Assembly: GCF_001425055.1 (NCBI RefSeq)
Contig: NZ_LMDK01000001.1
Location: forward strand, 145,763-209,762
Direction: 5' to 3'
DNA from: Pelomonas sp. Root1237
GTDB lineage: Bacteria > Pseudomonadota > Gammaproteobacteria > Burkholderiales > Burkholderiaceae_C
DNA length: 64,000 nucleotides
In this document: positions 37,326 through 44,189 of the stretch, piece by piece
Layout: every line of letters starts with the position of its first letter
Numbering within the stretch: position 1 is the first letter of the stretch
Notes under the pieces: model-generated
What the model was told of the DNA's origin: nothing
Databases searched by the model: none
Seen by the model: only the letters and a program-made list of their open reading frames with translations
Made by a program: the position numbers and the translations under genes

Positions 37326-37970
37326 TCAGCGCCGCCGCCGTGCCAGCCCCGCCAGGCCACCGAGCATCAAGGCCCAGGTTCCCGGCTCGGGCACGGCCGC
37401 GGTGATGGCATCGAGCTCCACCACGCGTGGGCCGGAAGCGCCGAAGAAGCTGGTGGCCTGTGTGAACTCGGCGCGGAAGTGGCTGGCCGTGACCGGCGCG
37501 AAGCTGTCGCCAAGCAGCAGATGCTGGTCCACGTACAGCGCCAGCGTGTCGACGCTGGACACGGCCACCCAGGCGCCGCCGATCTCGACCGACAACGTGA
37601 AATGCGCGAAGGACCGCGCGCCGTTGCCCCCGTCGGCCGCGGCCTGCAGCTGCCAGCCGAGCAGCGTGATGGGCGCGGGCGTCGCCCATTCGATGACGTG
37701 CACGGTGCCGGTGGGCAGCAGGTCGGGAAAGATGGTGTTGAAACGCTCGCCCGGAAACGGGCTGTTCTCGCCCGCGTCGCCGCCGAACATGCCCGGCCCG
37801 TTGCCCGGCAGCGCCGGGTTGGCGATGAACTGCGTGACAGTGCTGCCCTGGCTGACGTCCCAGGCATCGGTGGCGGAGGCCGCGCTCGCGGTCTGCGTCA
37901 GGCCCGCGCCGAGCAGGCTGGCGATCAACGTGCCCCAGGCGAGACTGCGACGGGGAAGATATGGGCTCAT
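37326..37970 (-). CDS. PEP-CTERM sorting-domain protein
   Basis: A 214-residue exported protein: signal peptide (to about ASA at 30), a beta-rich body (TFPDLL, FTLSVEIGGAWVAVSS) and the C-terminal sorting signal AVPEPGTWALMLGGLAGL followed by RRRR. Exosortase recognises this signal and attaches or releases the protein at the cell surface. The enzyme itself is not in this window. The body resembles no enzyme I know and may be a matrix or surface protein. Confidence 0.87.
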   Translation of the reverse strand: MSPYLPRRSLAWGTLIASLLGAGLTQTASAASATDAWDVSQGSTVTQFIANPALPGNGPGMFGGDAGENSPFPGERFNTIFPDLLPTGTVHVIEWATPAPITLLGWQLQAAADGGNGARSFAHFTLSVEIGGAWVAVSSVDTLALYVDQHLLLGDSFAPVTASHFRAEFTQATSFFGASGPRVVELDAITAAVPEPGTWALMLGGLAGLARRRR

Positions 37971-38028
37971 GGGATGCTCCGATTGGAAAAGGCAAAGTGA
38001 GTGTCGAAGTGCCGCGGCATCGGCCCGG

Positions 38029-38748
38029 CTACACCCGGGCGGTTGCGCGGCGTCGGGGCAAGGCGAGCAGCATGCCGAGCCCGGCGAGCATGGCCGCCCA
38101 GGCCGCCGGCTCGGGCACGGCGGCGATGCGCAGGCTCAAGTCCACCGTGTCGCCGTTGAAGACCCCGTCGGCGCCGAAGCCGACGGCGAAGTCCAGGTGG
38201 TCGCCGGCGGCGAGCACGAGGGTCTGCGAGAACGACGACCCGGGGTGGGACGCGTCGAGCGCGACGGCATGCAGCGCCAGCTGGTTCCTCAACACGTGGA
38301 CGTCGGTCATGCCGACGTCGTCGCGCGTGAAGGTGGCCTCGACGCGGAAGCTGCCCGCCTGCGGTGCCGTCCATCGCACGATGCTGAGCCGGCCGTCGTT
38401 GCCCGGGTGCAGGCCCAGCTCTCCGGGCAGGACAGCGCCGCTGCCATAGTCGATTGCGGCCGCGGTGCCGTTGTGGAACACCACCGGGTACATGCCGGGA
38501 AAGGTGAGCCCGCCGGCATTCCAGCTGCTGGCGCCGTAGAACACCGTGCCGGGCGTGCCATAGGACTCGAAACTGCCGCCCAACGTCGCCGTCGAGCCAT
38601 AGGCCCACGGCCCCGCGGGGTTGGCGGCGCTGGAGAAGTCGGCCGCGGCATCGAACACCTGGGCCGAGGCCAGCAGCGGCGCCACTGCCAGTGCGGCGAG
38701 GGCCACGGCGCGAGGAAGACGGGTGCAGCACAGGGAGAAGGGGTTCAT
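38029..38748 (-). CDS. PEP-CTERM sorting-domain protein
   Basis: A 239-residue exported protein: signal peptide, beta-sandwich-like body (GSFRVEATFTRDDVGMTDVH, HLDFAVGFGADGVFNGDTVD) and AVPEPAAWAAMLAGLGMLLA ending in PRRR. The ATG at 38748 removes 15 codons of open frame. It is divergent from the ECF42 operon, with a palindrome at 38826-38842 in the spacer. Confidence 0.87.
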   Translation of the reverse strand: MNPFSLCCTRLPRAVALAALAVAPLLASAQVFDAAADFSSAANPAGPWAYGSTATLGGSFESYGTPGTVFYGASSWNAGGLTFPGMYPVVFHNGTAAAIDYGSGAVLPGELGLHPGNDGRLSIVRWTAPQAGSFRVEATFTRDDVGMTDVHVLRNQLALHAVALDASHPGSSFSQTLVLAAGDHLDFAVGFGADGVFNGDTVDLSLRIAAVPEPAAWAAMLAGLGMLLALPRRRATARV

Positions 38749-38825
38749 CGCAGGGGCCTGGATCGTGGAGATGCCACCAATGTGCCGGGTCACCGTCTCC
38801 GCTCCGTCTCCAAGGTGCTGGCGAA

Positions 38826-38842
38826 CTAGGTAATTTCCCTAG
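38826..38842. promoter_or_regulatory. CTAGG...CCTAG palindrome
   Basis: CTAGGTAATTTCCCTAG, with 5 bp perfect arms and an AT-rich centre. It sits 78 nt upstream of the PEP-CTERM start and 4 bp upstream of the -35 box of the divergent ECF-type promoter. The arrangement suggests an operator for a dimeric regulator touching both genes. Confidence 0.5.
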
Positions 38843-38845
38843 GCG

Positions 38846-38872
38846 TGTCGATTCGGGCCCATCTGCATCGTC
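38846..38872 (+). promoter_or_regulatory. ECF42-type promoter
   Basis: TGTCGA at 38846-38851 and CGTC at 38869-38872, separated by 17 nt. As I recall, ECF42 promoters have TGTCGA at -35 and CGA/TC at -10, which is what is seen. The start of transcription would fall near 38879, about 44 nt before the YCII ATG. The sigma factor gene is in the operon it would control. Confidence 0.65.
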
Positions 38873-38922
38873 GTGCAAGTGAAGGCCGCGAAAGCCGCCG
38901 CCTCGTCACCAGGAGACCCGCC

Positions 38923-39327
38923 ATGCGATTCATGATCCAAGTCCGCGCCCGAGCCACCAGCGAGCGCGGCGACCCGCCCGGCCCCGAGTACGCCAAGCTG
39001 TTCGAGGAGATGGGCGCCTTTCACGAGGAGATGGCGCGCGCAGGCGTGCTGCTGGACGGTGCCGGCCTGCGACCCAGCCGCGACGGCTGGCGCCAGCACT
39101 ACGGCAAGGACGGCAGCCGCACCATCATCGATGGCCCCTTCGCCGAGACCAAGGAGCTGATCGCCGGCTACACGCTGATCCAGGTGCGTTCCGAGGAAGA
39201 GGCGCGGGCCTGGGCCAGCCGCTTCCCGCAGCCCTTCCTGAGCGAGGACTGCGAGATCGAGGTGCGGCGGCTCTACGAAGACGCCGATTTCGCCCCCGGC
39301 GGCGACATGGCCATCCGTGCCGAATGA
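38923..39327 (+). CDS. YCII-related DGPF-motif protein
   Basis: A 134-residue protein with MRFMIQVRARATSERGDPPG, TIIDGPFAETKELIAGYTLI and the C-terminal CEIEVRRLYEDADFAPG. The ferredoxin-like YCII fold with the DGPF motif is the hallmark partner of ECF42 sigma factors. ATG 38923 follows AGGAGA. It is the first gene of the ECF42 operon; the molecular role of DGPF proteins is not settled. Confidence 0.88.
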   Translation: MRFMIQVRARATSERGDPPGPEYAKLFEEMGAFHEEMARAGVLLDGAGLRPSRDGWRQHYGKDGSRTIIDGPFAETKELIAGYTLIQVRSEEEARAWASRFPQPFLSEDCEIEVRRLYEDADFAPGGDMAIRAE

Positions 39328-39337
39328 GGAGCGCACC

Positions 39338-39880
39338 ATGAGCAACCTCTCCATCATCTTCATCTGCCTGGGTGTTGCCCTGGTGCTGCTGCTGGCCTAT
39401 GCCGCCACCCGGCCCGACGTTTTCCGGGTCGAGCGCCACGTGCGCATCGCCGCACCGGCCGACAAGGTCTGGCCCCTGGTCAGCGAGTTGCGCGCCTTCA
39501 ACCGCTGGAACCCCTATGAGCGCAAGGACCCGCTGATCAAGAGCGCCTATAGCGGCGCCTCCAGCGGCATCGGCTCCCGCTACGACTGGGACAGCAAGGA
39601 GGTTGGCAGCGGCAGCCTGGAGATCGTCAGCCAGCAGCCCGGCCGCGCCGTGCAGATGAAGCTGGATTTCGTGAAGCCCTTCGAGGCCCACAACCAGGCC
39701 GAGTTCGTTCTGCAGCCCACGCCCGACGGCGCCACCGAGGTGCGCTGGGCCATGCACGGCCCTGCCAACTTCATCAGCAAACTGATGGGCGTCTTCATCG
39801 ACATGGACAAGATGGTGGGCCGCGACTTCGAGGCCGGCCTGCAGAACCTGCGGCAGCTCTCGGAGGCCCAGACGTCATGA
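39338..39880 (+). CDS. Membrane-anchored SRPBCC protein
   Basis: A 180-residue protein: an N-terminal membrane helix (LSIIFICLGVALVLLLAYAA, residues 3-22) and then the SRPBCC fold (VERHVRIAAPADKVWPLVSE, ATEVRWAMHGPANFISK). The fold binds hydrophobic ligands. It is the second gene of the ECF42 operon, 10 bp after the YCII gene. Confidence 0.85.
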   Translation: MSNLSIIFICLGVALVLLLAYAATRPDVFRVERHVRIAAPADKVWPLVSELRAFNRWNPYERKDPLIKSAYSGASSGIGSRYDWDSKEVGSGSLEIVSQQPGRAVQMKLDFVKPFEAHNQAEFVLQPTPDGATEVRWAMHGPANFISKLMGVFIDMDKMVGRDFEAGLQNLRQLSEAQTS

Positions 39881-39950
39881 GCGCCGCCCGGCCGTCCGAA
39901 GGCGCTCAACTCCCGCTTGGCGGGACAGCGCGCAGCGCGAAGGGTGCCCA

Positions 39951-40394
39951 ATGACCGACCTCGACTTCAGCATCGACATTGCCGCCCCGGTCGCGCGGGT
40001 CTGGGACTGCATGTTCGACCCCACCGCCTACCGCGACTGGACCCGCGCCTTCGCCGAGGGCTCCTATTTCGAAGGCAGTTGGGCGGCCGGCCGCCGGCTG
40101 CGCTTCCTGGACCCGCGCGGCTTTGGCATGGAGGCTGTCGTCGACGAGAACCTGCCGTACGAACGACTGTCACTGCGGCTGGTGGGCGAGATCAAGGACG
40201 GCCGGCCCGTGGCCGACAGCCGCCTGCATGCCGAACCGGCCCACGAGCGCTATGTCTTCAGCGCCACGCCCGAAGGCGGCACCCGCCTCGTCGTGCACCT
40301 GCAGAGCTGGGACGACGGCTTCACCGATTTCCTGAACGACACCTGGCCCAAGGCGCTGGTGCGCCTCAAGGACCTGTCCGAATCCACGCACTGA
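39951..40394 (+). CDS. SRPBCC/AHSA1-like protein
   Basis: A 147-residue protein, LDFSIDIAAPVARVWDCMFD at the start and a C-terminal helix FTDFLNDTWPKALVRLKDL, typical of AHSA1-like SRPBCC proteins. Ligand unknown. The 70 bp spacer before it carries a small hairpin (TCCCGC-TTG-GCGGGA). Third gene of the ECF42 operon. Confidence 0.85.
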   Translation: MTDLDFSIDIAAPVARVWDCMFDPTAYRDWTRAFAEGSYFEGSWAAGRRLRFLDPRGFGMEAVVDENLPYERLSLRLVGEIKDGRPVADSRLHAEPAHERYVFSATPEGGTRLVVHLQSWDDGFTDFLNDTWPKALVRLKDLSESTH

Positions 40395-40405
40395 AAGGAA
40401 CCACC

Positions 40406-40807
40406 ATGCAGATCAAGATTGCGAGCGTCATGGTCGATGACCAGGACAAGGCCCTGGCCTTCTACACGGCCAAGCTGGGCTTCACCAAGATGGCCGACAT
40501 CCCGATGGGCCCGACCTACCGCTGGCTGACGGTGGTGTCGCCCGACGGCATCGCCGGCGTCGAGCTGGCCTTGGAGCCCATGGGCTTCGCGCCGGCCAAG
40601 GTCTACCAGAAGGCCTTGTACGACGCCAACATCCCGGCCACCGCCTTTGTCACCGAGGACGTCGAGGCCGAGGCCCGAAAGCTGCGCGAGCGCGGCGTCG
40701 TCGTGCGCGGCGAGCCCGAGAACATGGGGCCGATCAAGGCGGTCATGTTCGAGGACGGCTGCGGCAACCTCATCCATCTCGTCCAACCCCTCGTCAAACC
40801 CGAGTGA
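40406..40807 (+). CDS. VOC/glyoxalase-fold protein
   Basis: A 133-residue VOC protein: KIASVMVDDQDKALAFYTAK, GFTKMADIPMGPTYRWLTVV, AFVTEDVEAEARKLRERGVV, and GCGNLIHLVQP with candidate metal ligands. AAAGGAACC is the ribosome site. Such proteins include lactoylglutathione-lyase-like and antibiotic-resistance-like members. It belongs to the ECF42 operon. Confidence 0.88.
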   Translation: MQIKIASVMVDDQDKALAFYTAKLGFTKMADIPMGPTYRWLTVVSPDGIAGVELALEPMGFAPAKVYQKALYDANIPATAFVTEDVEAEARKLRERGVVVRGEPENMGPIKAVMFEDGCGNLIHLVQPLVKPE

Positions 40808-40815
40808 GACCCATC

Positions 40816-41220
40816 ATGCACAAGCAGATCTACGTCAACATGCCTGTCAAGGACCTGGCCAAGAGCAAGGCCTTCTTCGAGGCCGTGGGCTACAAGTTCA
40901 ATCCGCAATTCACCAACGACAAGGGCGCCGCCATGGAGCTGGGCGAGAACCTCTACGCCATGCTGCTGGCCGAGGACTTCGCCAGGACCTTCACCCCCAA
41001 GGCGTTTCCGGACGCCAAGACCGCCACCACGGGCTGGGTGTGCCTGAGCTGCGAGAGCCGCGAGGAGGTCGATGCCTTGGTCGCGAAGGCGACGGCTGCC
41101 GGCGGCAACATCCCGAGCGAGCCGCAGGACCATGGCTTCATGTACGGCCATGGCTTCGAGGACCTGGACGGGCACCACTGGGAACTCGTCCACATGAGCG
41201 GCATGCCGCCGCAAGCCTGA
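40816..41220 (+). CDS. VOC/glyoxalase-fold protein
   Basis: A 134-residue VOC protein: KQIYVNMPVKDLAKSKAFFE, GLELGENLYAMLL-like middle, CLSCESREEVDALVAKATAA and the C-terminal GFEDLDGHHWELVHMS, which carries the metal-ligand His/Glu. Closest in look to lactoylglutathione-lyase-like VOC proteins of ECF42 clusters. It starts 8 bp after the previous VOC stop. Second of three VOC genes in the operon. Confidence 0.87.
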   Translation: MHKQIYVNMPVKDLAKSKAFFEAVGYKFNPQFTNDKGAAMELGENLYAMLLAEDFARTFTPKAFPDAKTATTGWVCLSCESREEVDALVAKATAAGGNIPSEPQDHGFMYGHGFEDLDGHHWELVHMSGMPPQA

Positions 41221-41231
41221 CCCACCCCCTA

Positions 41232-41330
41232 CCGGCTTCGCCGGCCCCCTCGAGGGGGCGCTCCCAGCCGCCTGGCAAAGCCAGATCGGCGGGAGCCGCT
41301 GGATGGGGTCCGAGCGCGGGCGTGCCGGAC
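41232..41330. repeat. Palindrome-rich intergenic spacer
   Basis: The spacer between two VOC genes holds a hairpin CCGGC-TTC-GCCGG (41232-41244), the 14 bp palindrome CCCCCTCGAGGGGG (41245-41258) and CTGGC-AAA-GCCAG (41252 onward). It differs in sequence from copies A-D. It may attenuate the downstream sigma factor gene. Confidence 0.5.
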
Positions 41331-41354
41331 CACTTTTTTGAACAGGAGATTGAG

Positions 41355-41846
41355 ATGCAGATTCAACAGAAGATCCAACCCTTCATCTGGTTCGAGAAGG
41401 GCGCCGAAGACGCGGTGGCCCACTACCAGAAGGTTTTCGGCGCCGACCAGGTCCGCGTCATCGACACCCAGCGCTGGGGCGAGAACTCGCCCGGGGCGGC
41501 GGGCACGGTCATGATCGTCAACTTCGAGTTGTTCGGTGTGCGGATGACGGTCTTCAACGGCGGCTCCTATTTCAAGCTCAACGAGTCCTTCTCGCTGACC
41601 GTCGTCTGCGAGGATCAGGCCGAGATCGACAAGCTCTGGGAGCAGTTGCCCGCCAACGGCGGCGCGCCCTCGCAATGCGGCTGGGTCAAGGACGCCTGGG
41701 GCCTGTCCTGGCAGATCATCCCCGCGGCCTGGTTCGACATGGTCCGCGACCCCGACCCGGCCCGCGTGCAGCGCGTCTTCCAGGCGGTCTGGAAGATGCA
41801 GAAGATCGACCTCGCTGCGCTGAAGCGCGCTTACGACGGCATTTGA
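41355..41846 (+). CDS. PhnB-like VOC protein
   Basis: A 163-residue protein of the PhnB/3-demethylubiquinone-methyltransferase-like VOC branch: IQPFIWFEKGAEDAVAHYQK, GENSPGAAGTVMIVNFELFG, FNGGSYFKLNESFSLTVVCE, and a CGWVKDAWGLSWQIIP segment. CAGGAG precedes the ATG. The name does not imply methyltransferase activity. It precedes the sigma factor gene by 3 bp and is translationally close to it. Confidence 0.88.
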   Translation: MQIQQKIQPFIWFEKGAEDAVAHYQKVFGADQVRVIDTQRWGENSPGAAGTVMIVNFELFGVRMTVFNGGSYFKLNESFSLTVVCEDQAEIDKLWEQLPANGGAPSQCGWVKDAWGLSWQIIPAAWFDMVRDPDPARVQRVFQAVWKMQKIDLAALKRAYDGI

Positions 41847-41849
41847 GCC

Positions 41850-43109
41850 GTGAGCCATGCTGAACTTGCCGCCGGCGTCTGGCGCATCGAGCGCAGCCGC
41901 CTCGTGGGTGCGGCGGCCAAGATGCTGCGCGACCTCGACGAGGCCGAGGACTGTGCCCAGGACGCCCTCATCGCCGCCATGGAGAACTGGCCGCGCGACG
42001 GCCAGCCCAACAACCCCGCTGCCTGGCTGATGACTGCAACCCGCAACAAGGCCCTGGACCGGCTGCGCCGCCGCGCGATGCTGGAGCGCGAGCATGAGCA
42101 CCTCGCGGCCGACGACGAGGCCGCTGGCACCCATGTCGTGCCCGACTTCGTCGACCACCTCGACGCCGCCCGTGACCAGGCCGAAATCGGCGACGAGCAG
42201 CTGCGCCTGATCTTCATCGCCTGCCACCCGGTGCTGCCGCGCGAGGCCCAGGTCGCGCTGACGCTGCGCCTGCTCGGCGGCCTGGAGACGCCCGAGATCG
42301 CACGTGCCTTCCTGCAGCCCGAGGCCACCGTGGCCCAGCGCATCGTGCGCGCCAAGAAGGCGCTCAACGGCCAGGCCTACGAGCTGCCGAGCGCCGACGA
42401 GCGCGAGCAGCGCCTGGGCGCCGTGCTGGCGGTCGTCTACCTGATCTTCAACGAGGGCCACAGCGCCGGCAGCGGCGCCAGCCTGCTGCGGCCGGCGCTG
42501 TGCGACGAAGCCCTGCGCCTGGTGCGCCAGCTGCAGCACCTGCTGCCTCAAGACGCCGAAGTGCATGGCCTGGCCGCCCTGCTGGAGATCCAGGCCTCGC
42601 GCCTGCCCGCGCGGCTGGACGCGCAAGGCCGCCCCGTGCTGCTGCCCGACCAGGACCGCCGCCGCTGGGACCCGCTGCTGATCCGCCGTGGGCTGGCGGC
42701 GCTGGAGCGCGCGCTGAGCCTGGGCGAGCCAGGGCCTTACACCTTGCAGGCAGCAATTGCGGCTTGCCATGCGCGCGCGGCGCGTGCCGAGGACACCGAC
42801 TGGCACGCCATCGTCGGCGGCTACGACCGCCTGCTCGCGCTCAACCCCTCGCCCGTGATCGCGCTGAATCGCGCCGTGGCCGTCAGCTTCGCCGACGGGC
42901 CGGCCGCCGCCTGGCCGCTGCTCGAGCAACTGGCCGCCGAGCCGCAGCTCAAGCGCTACCCCTTCCTCGCCGGCGCCCAGGCCGACGTGCTGGAGCGCCT
43001 GGGCCGCGTCGGCGAGGCGCGCGAGGCCTATCTGCGGGCCGCGGAGCTGACGGACAACGAGGTGCAGCGCGAGCTGCTGACGGAACGGGCCAGGCGACTG
43101 GCCAACTGA
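41850..43109 (+). CDS. ECF42-type RNA polymerase sigma factor
   Basis: A 419-residue sigma factor, far longer than ordinary ECF factors. Region 2 is near the N-terminus (EDCAQDALIAAMENWPRDGQ, NNPAAWLMTATRNKALDRLR), and region 4 follows (LRLLGGLETPEIARAFLQPE, RIVRAKKAL). A helical C-terminal extension of about 230 residues with TPR-like repeats carries conserved LIFNEGHS and ALNRAVAV. ECF42 factors have this extension and sit beside YCII/DGPF genes, as here. No anti-sigma factor is present; control may come from the extension. The start is GTG 41850, 4 bp after the PhnB-like gene. Confidence 0.88.
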   Translation: MSHAELAAGVWRIERSRLVGAAAKMLRDLDEAEDCAQDALIAAMENWPRDGQPNNPAAWLMTATRNKALDRLRRRAMLEREHEHLAADDEAAGTHVVPDFVDHLDAARDQAEIGDEQLRLIFIACHPVLPREAQVALTLRLLGGLETPEIARAFLQPEATVAQRIVRAKKALNGQAYELPSADEREQRLGAVLAVVYLIFNEGHSAGSGASLLRPALCDEALRLVRQLQHLLPQDAEVHGLAALLEIQASRLPARLDAQGRPVLLPDQDRRRWDPLLIRRGLAALERALSLGEPGPYTLQAAIAACHARAARAEDTDWHAIVGGYDRLLALNPSPVIALNRAVAVSFADGPAAAWPLLEQLAAEPQLKRYPFLAGAQADVLERLGRVGEAREAYLRAAELTDNEVQRELLTERARRLAN

Positions 43110-43127
43110 ACCGGAAGGATTGCCACC

Positions 43128-43772
43128 ATGACCATCACCATCACCGCCTTTGACCGTTCGCCCGACGGCGGCAAGGGGCTGGCGCGCGACACGCGCGTGC
43201 GCTGGGCCCTCGAGGAAACCGGCCTGCCCTACGAGGTTCGCCTGGTGCCCATGCCGGCGATGAAGGAGGCCGCTCACCTGGCGCTGCATCCCTTCGGCCA
43301 GATCCCCACCTACGAGGAAGGCGACCTCACGCTGTTCGAGACCGGGTCCATCGTGCTGCACATCGCCGAGCGCCGGCCGGGCCTGTTCCCCGCCGATGCC
43401 AACGCCAGGGCACGGGCCATCACGTGGATGTTCGCCGCGCTCAACTCGGTCGAGCCGCCCATCCTCGAACTCGTCATCGTCAAGTTCGCGGAAGGCGACA
43501 AACCCTGGAAGGACGAGCGCCAGCCTCTGGTCGAGAACCGGGTGCGGGCGCGGCTGACCCAACTGGCCGCCCGCCTGGGTGATGCCCAATGGCTGGACGG
43601 CGATTTCAGCGCGGGTGACCTGCTGATGGTGTCGGTGCTGCTGCGCGTCAGGCCGTCCGGCCTGCTGAACGAGTTCCCCAGCCTGGCTGCTTACGTCGCC
43701 CGCGGCGAAGCCCGCCCTGCCTACCAGCGGGCCTTTGCCGCCCAGCTGGCCGTCAACACGCGCGCAGCCTAG
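43128..43772 (+). CDS. Glutathione S-transferase
   Basis: A 214-residue GST: thioredoxin-like domain with RDTRVRWALEETGLPYEVRL and HPFGQIPTYEEGD, and a helical C-terminal domain with WLDGDFSAGDLLMVSVL. It follows the sigma factor by 18 bp and ends the operon. Cytosolic; substrate unknown. Its presence with VOC proteins suggests the regulon handles reactive electrophiles, which is inference. Confidence 0.87.
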   Translation: MTITITAFDRSPDGGKGLARDTRVRWALEETGLPYEVRLVPMPAMKEAAHLALHPFGQIPTYEEGDLTLFETGSIVLHIAERRPGLFPADANARARAITWMFAALNSVEPPILELVIVKFAEGDKPWKDERQPLVENRVRARLTQLAARLGDAQWLDGDFSAGDLLMVSVLLRVRPSGLLNEFPSLAAYVARGEARPAYQRAFAAQLAVNTRAA

Positions 43773-43808
43773 GCATGGGCCGGTCTCTGGCGAGCCCGGC
43801 GGGCGGGG

Positions 43809-44003
43809 TTACTTGCGCCGAATGAACTTGACGGCGACCAGTACGCCCAGGGCCAGCGCCACCAGGGGCCAGCTGCCGGGCTCCGGCGTCGGGCACGGCG
43901 GCGTGCCTGGTTGGCCGCAATTGGCCTGGGCCTGAGCCAGGGCGGGCAGCAAAGCCATGCCGGCCACGGCCGCGCGGCTCATCAGGGTGGACAGGGTTCT
44001 CAT
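43809..44003 (-). CDS. 64-residue minimal PEP-CTERM protein
   Basis: A signal peptide (to about AQA at 26), a mature stretch of only about a dozen residues containing two Cys (NCGQPGTPPCPTPEP), and a PEP-CTERM-like tail PEPGSWPLVALALGVLV ending KFIRRK. Almost nothing remains once both sorting signals are removed. A good ribosome site (AAGGAGACA) precedes ATG 44003, so it is probably a real gene. It may be a tiny surface peptide or a decayed substrate. Confidence 0.7.
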   Translation of the reverse strand: MRTLSTLMSRAAVAGMALLPALAQAQANCGQPGTPPCPTPEPGSWPLVALALGVLVAVKFIRRK

Positions 44004-44189
44004 GCTTGTCTCCTTGCCCGGAATCCCTCCGGTGTGAAGAGCTTGGGCGGCGCTTCACCCGCTTTCAACCGGGCTTGTCCTGCAAACGAGTGGCAGACCC
44101 CGCAGATCCGGGGGAGGTTCGCCTTCGCCTGAGGACGGCCGCGCGACGGTACGGACCCCTGAAAGCCGTCAGGCCGCCGACTTGGCCGC

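Noticed and set aside
37971-38028. A possible sigma-54 promoter before the first PEP-CTERM gene (CGACAC-N5-TTGC)
   Set aside because: The essential GG of the -24 element is not present; the match is too weak to list.
44004-44189. Possible riboswitch in front of the 64-residue PEP-CTERM gene
   Set aside because: The leader has several GC hairpins but does not fit a cyclic-di-GMP or other riboswitch consensus I know.
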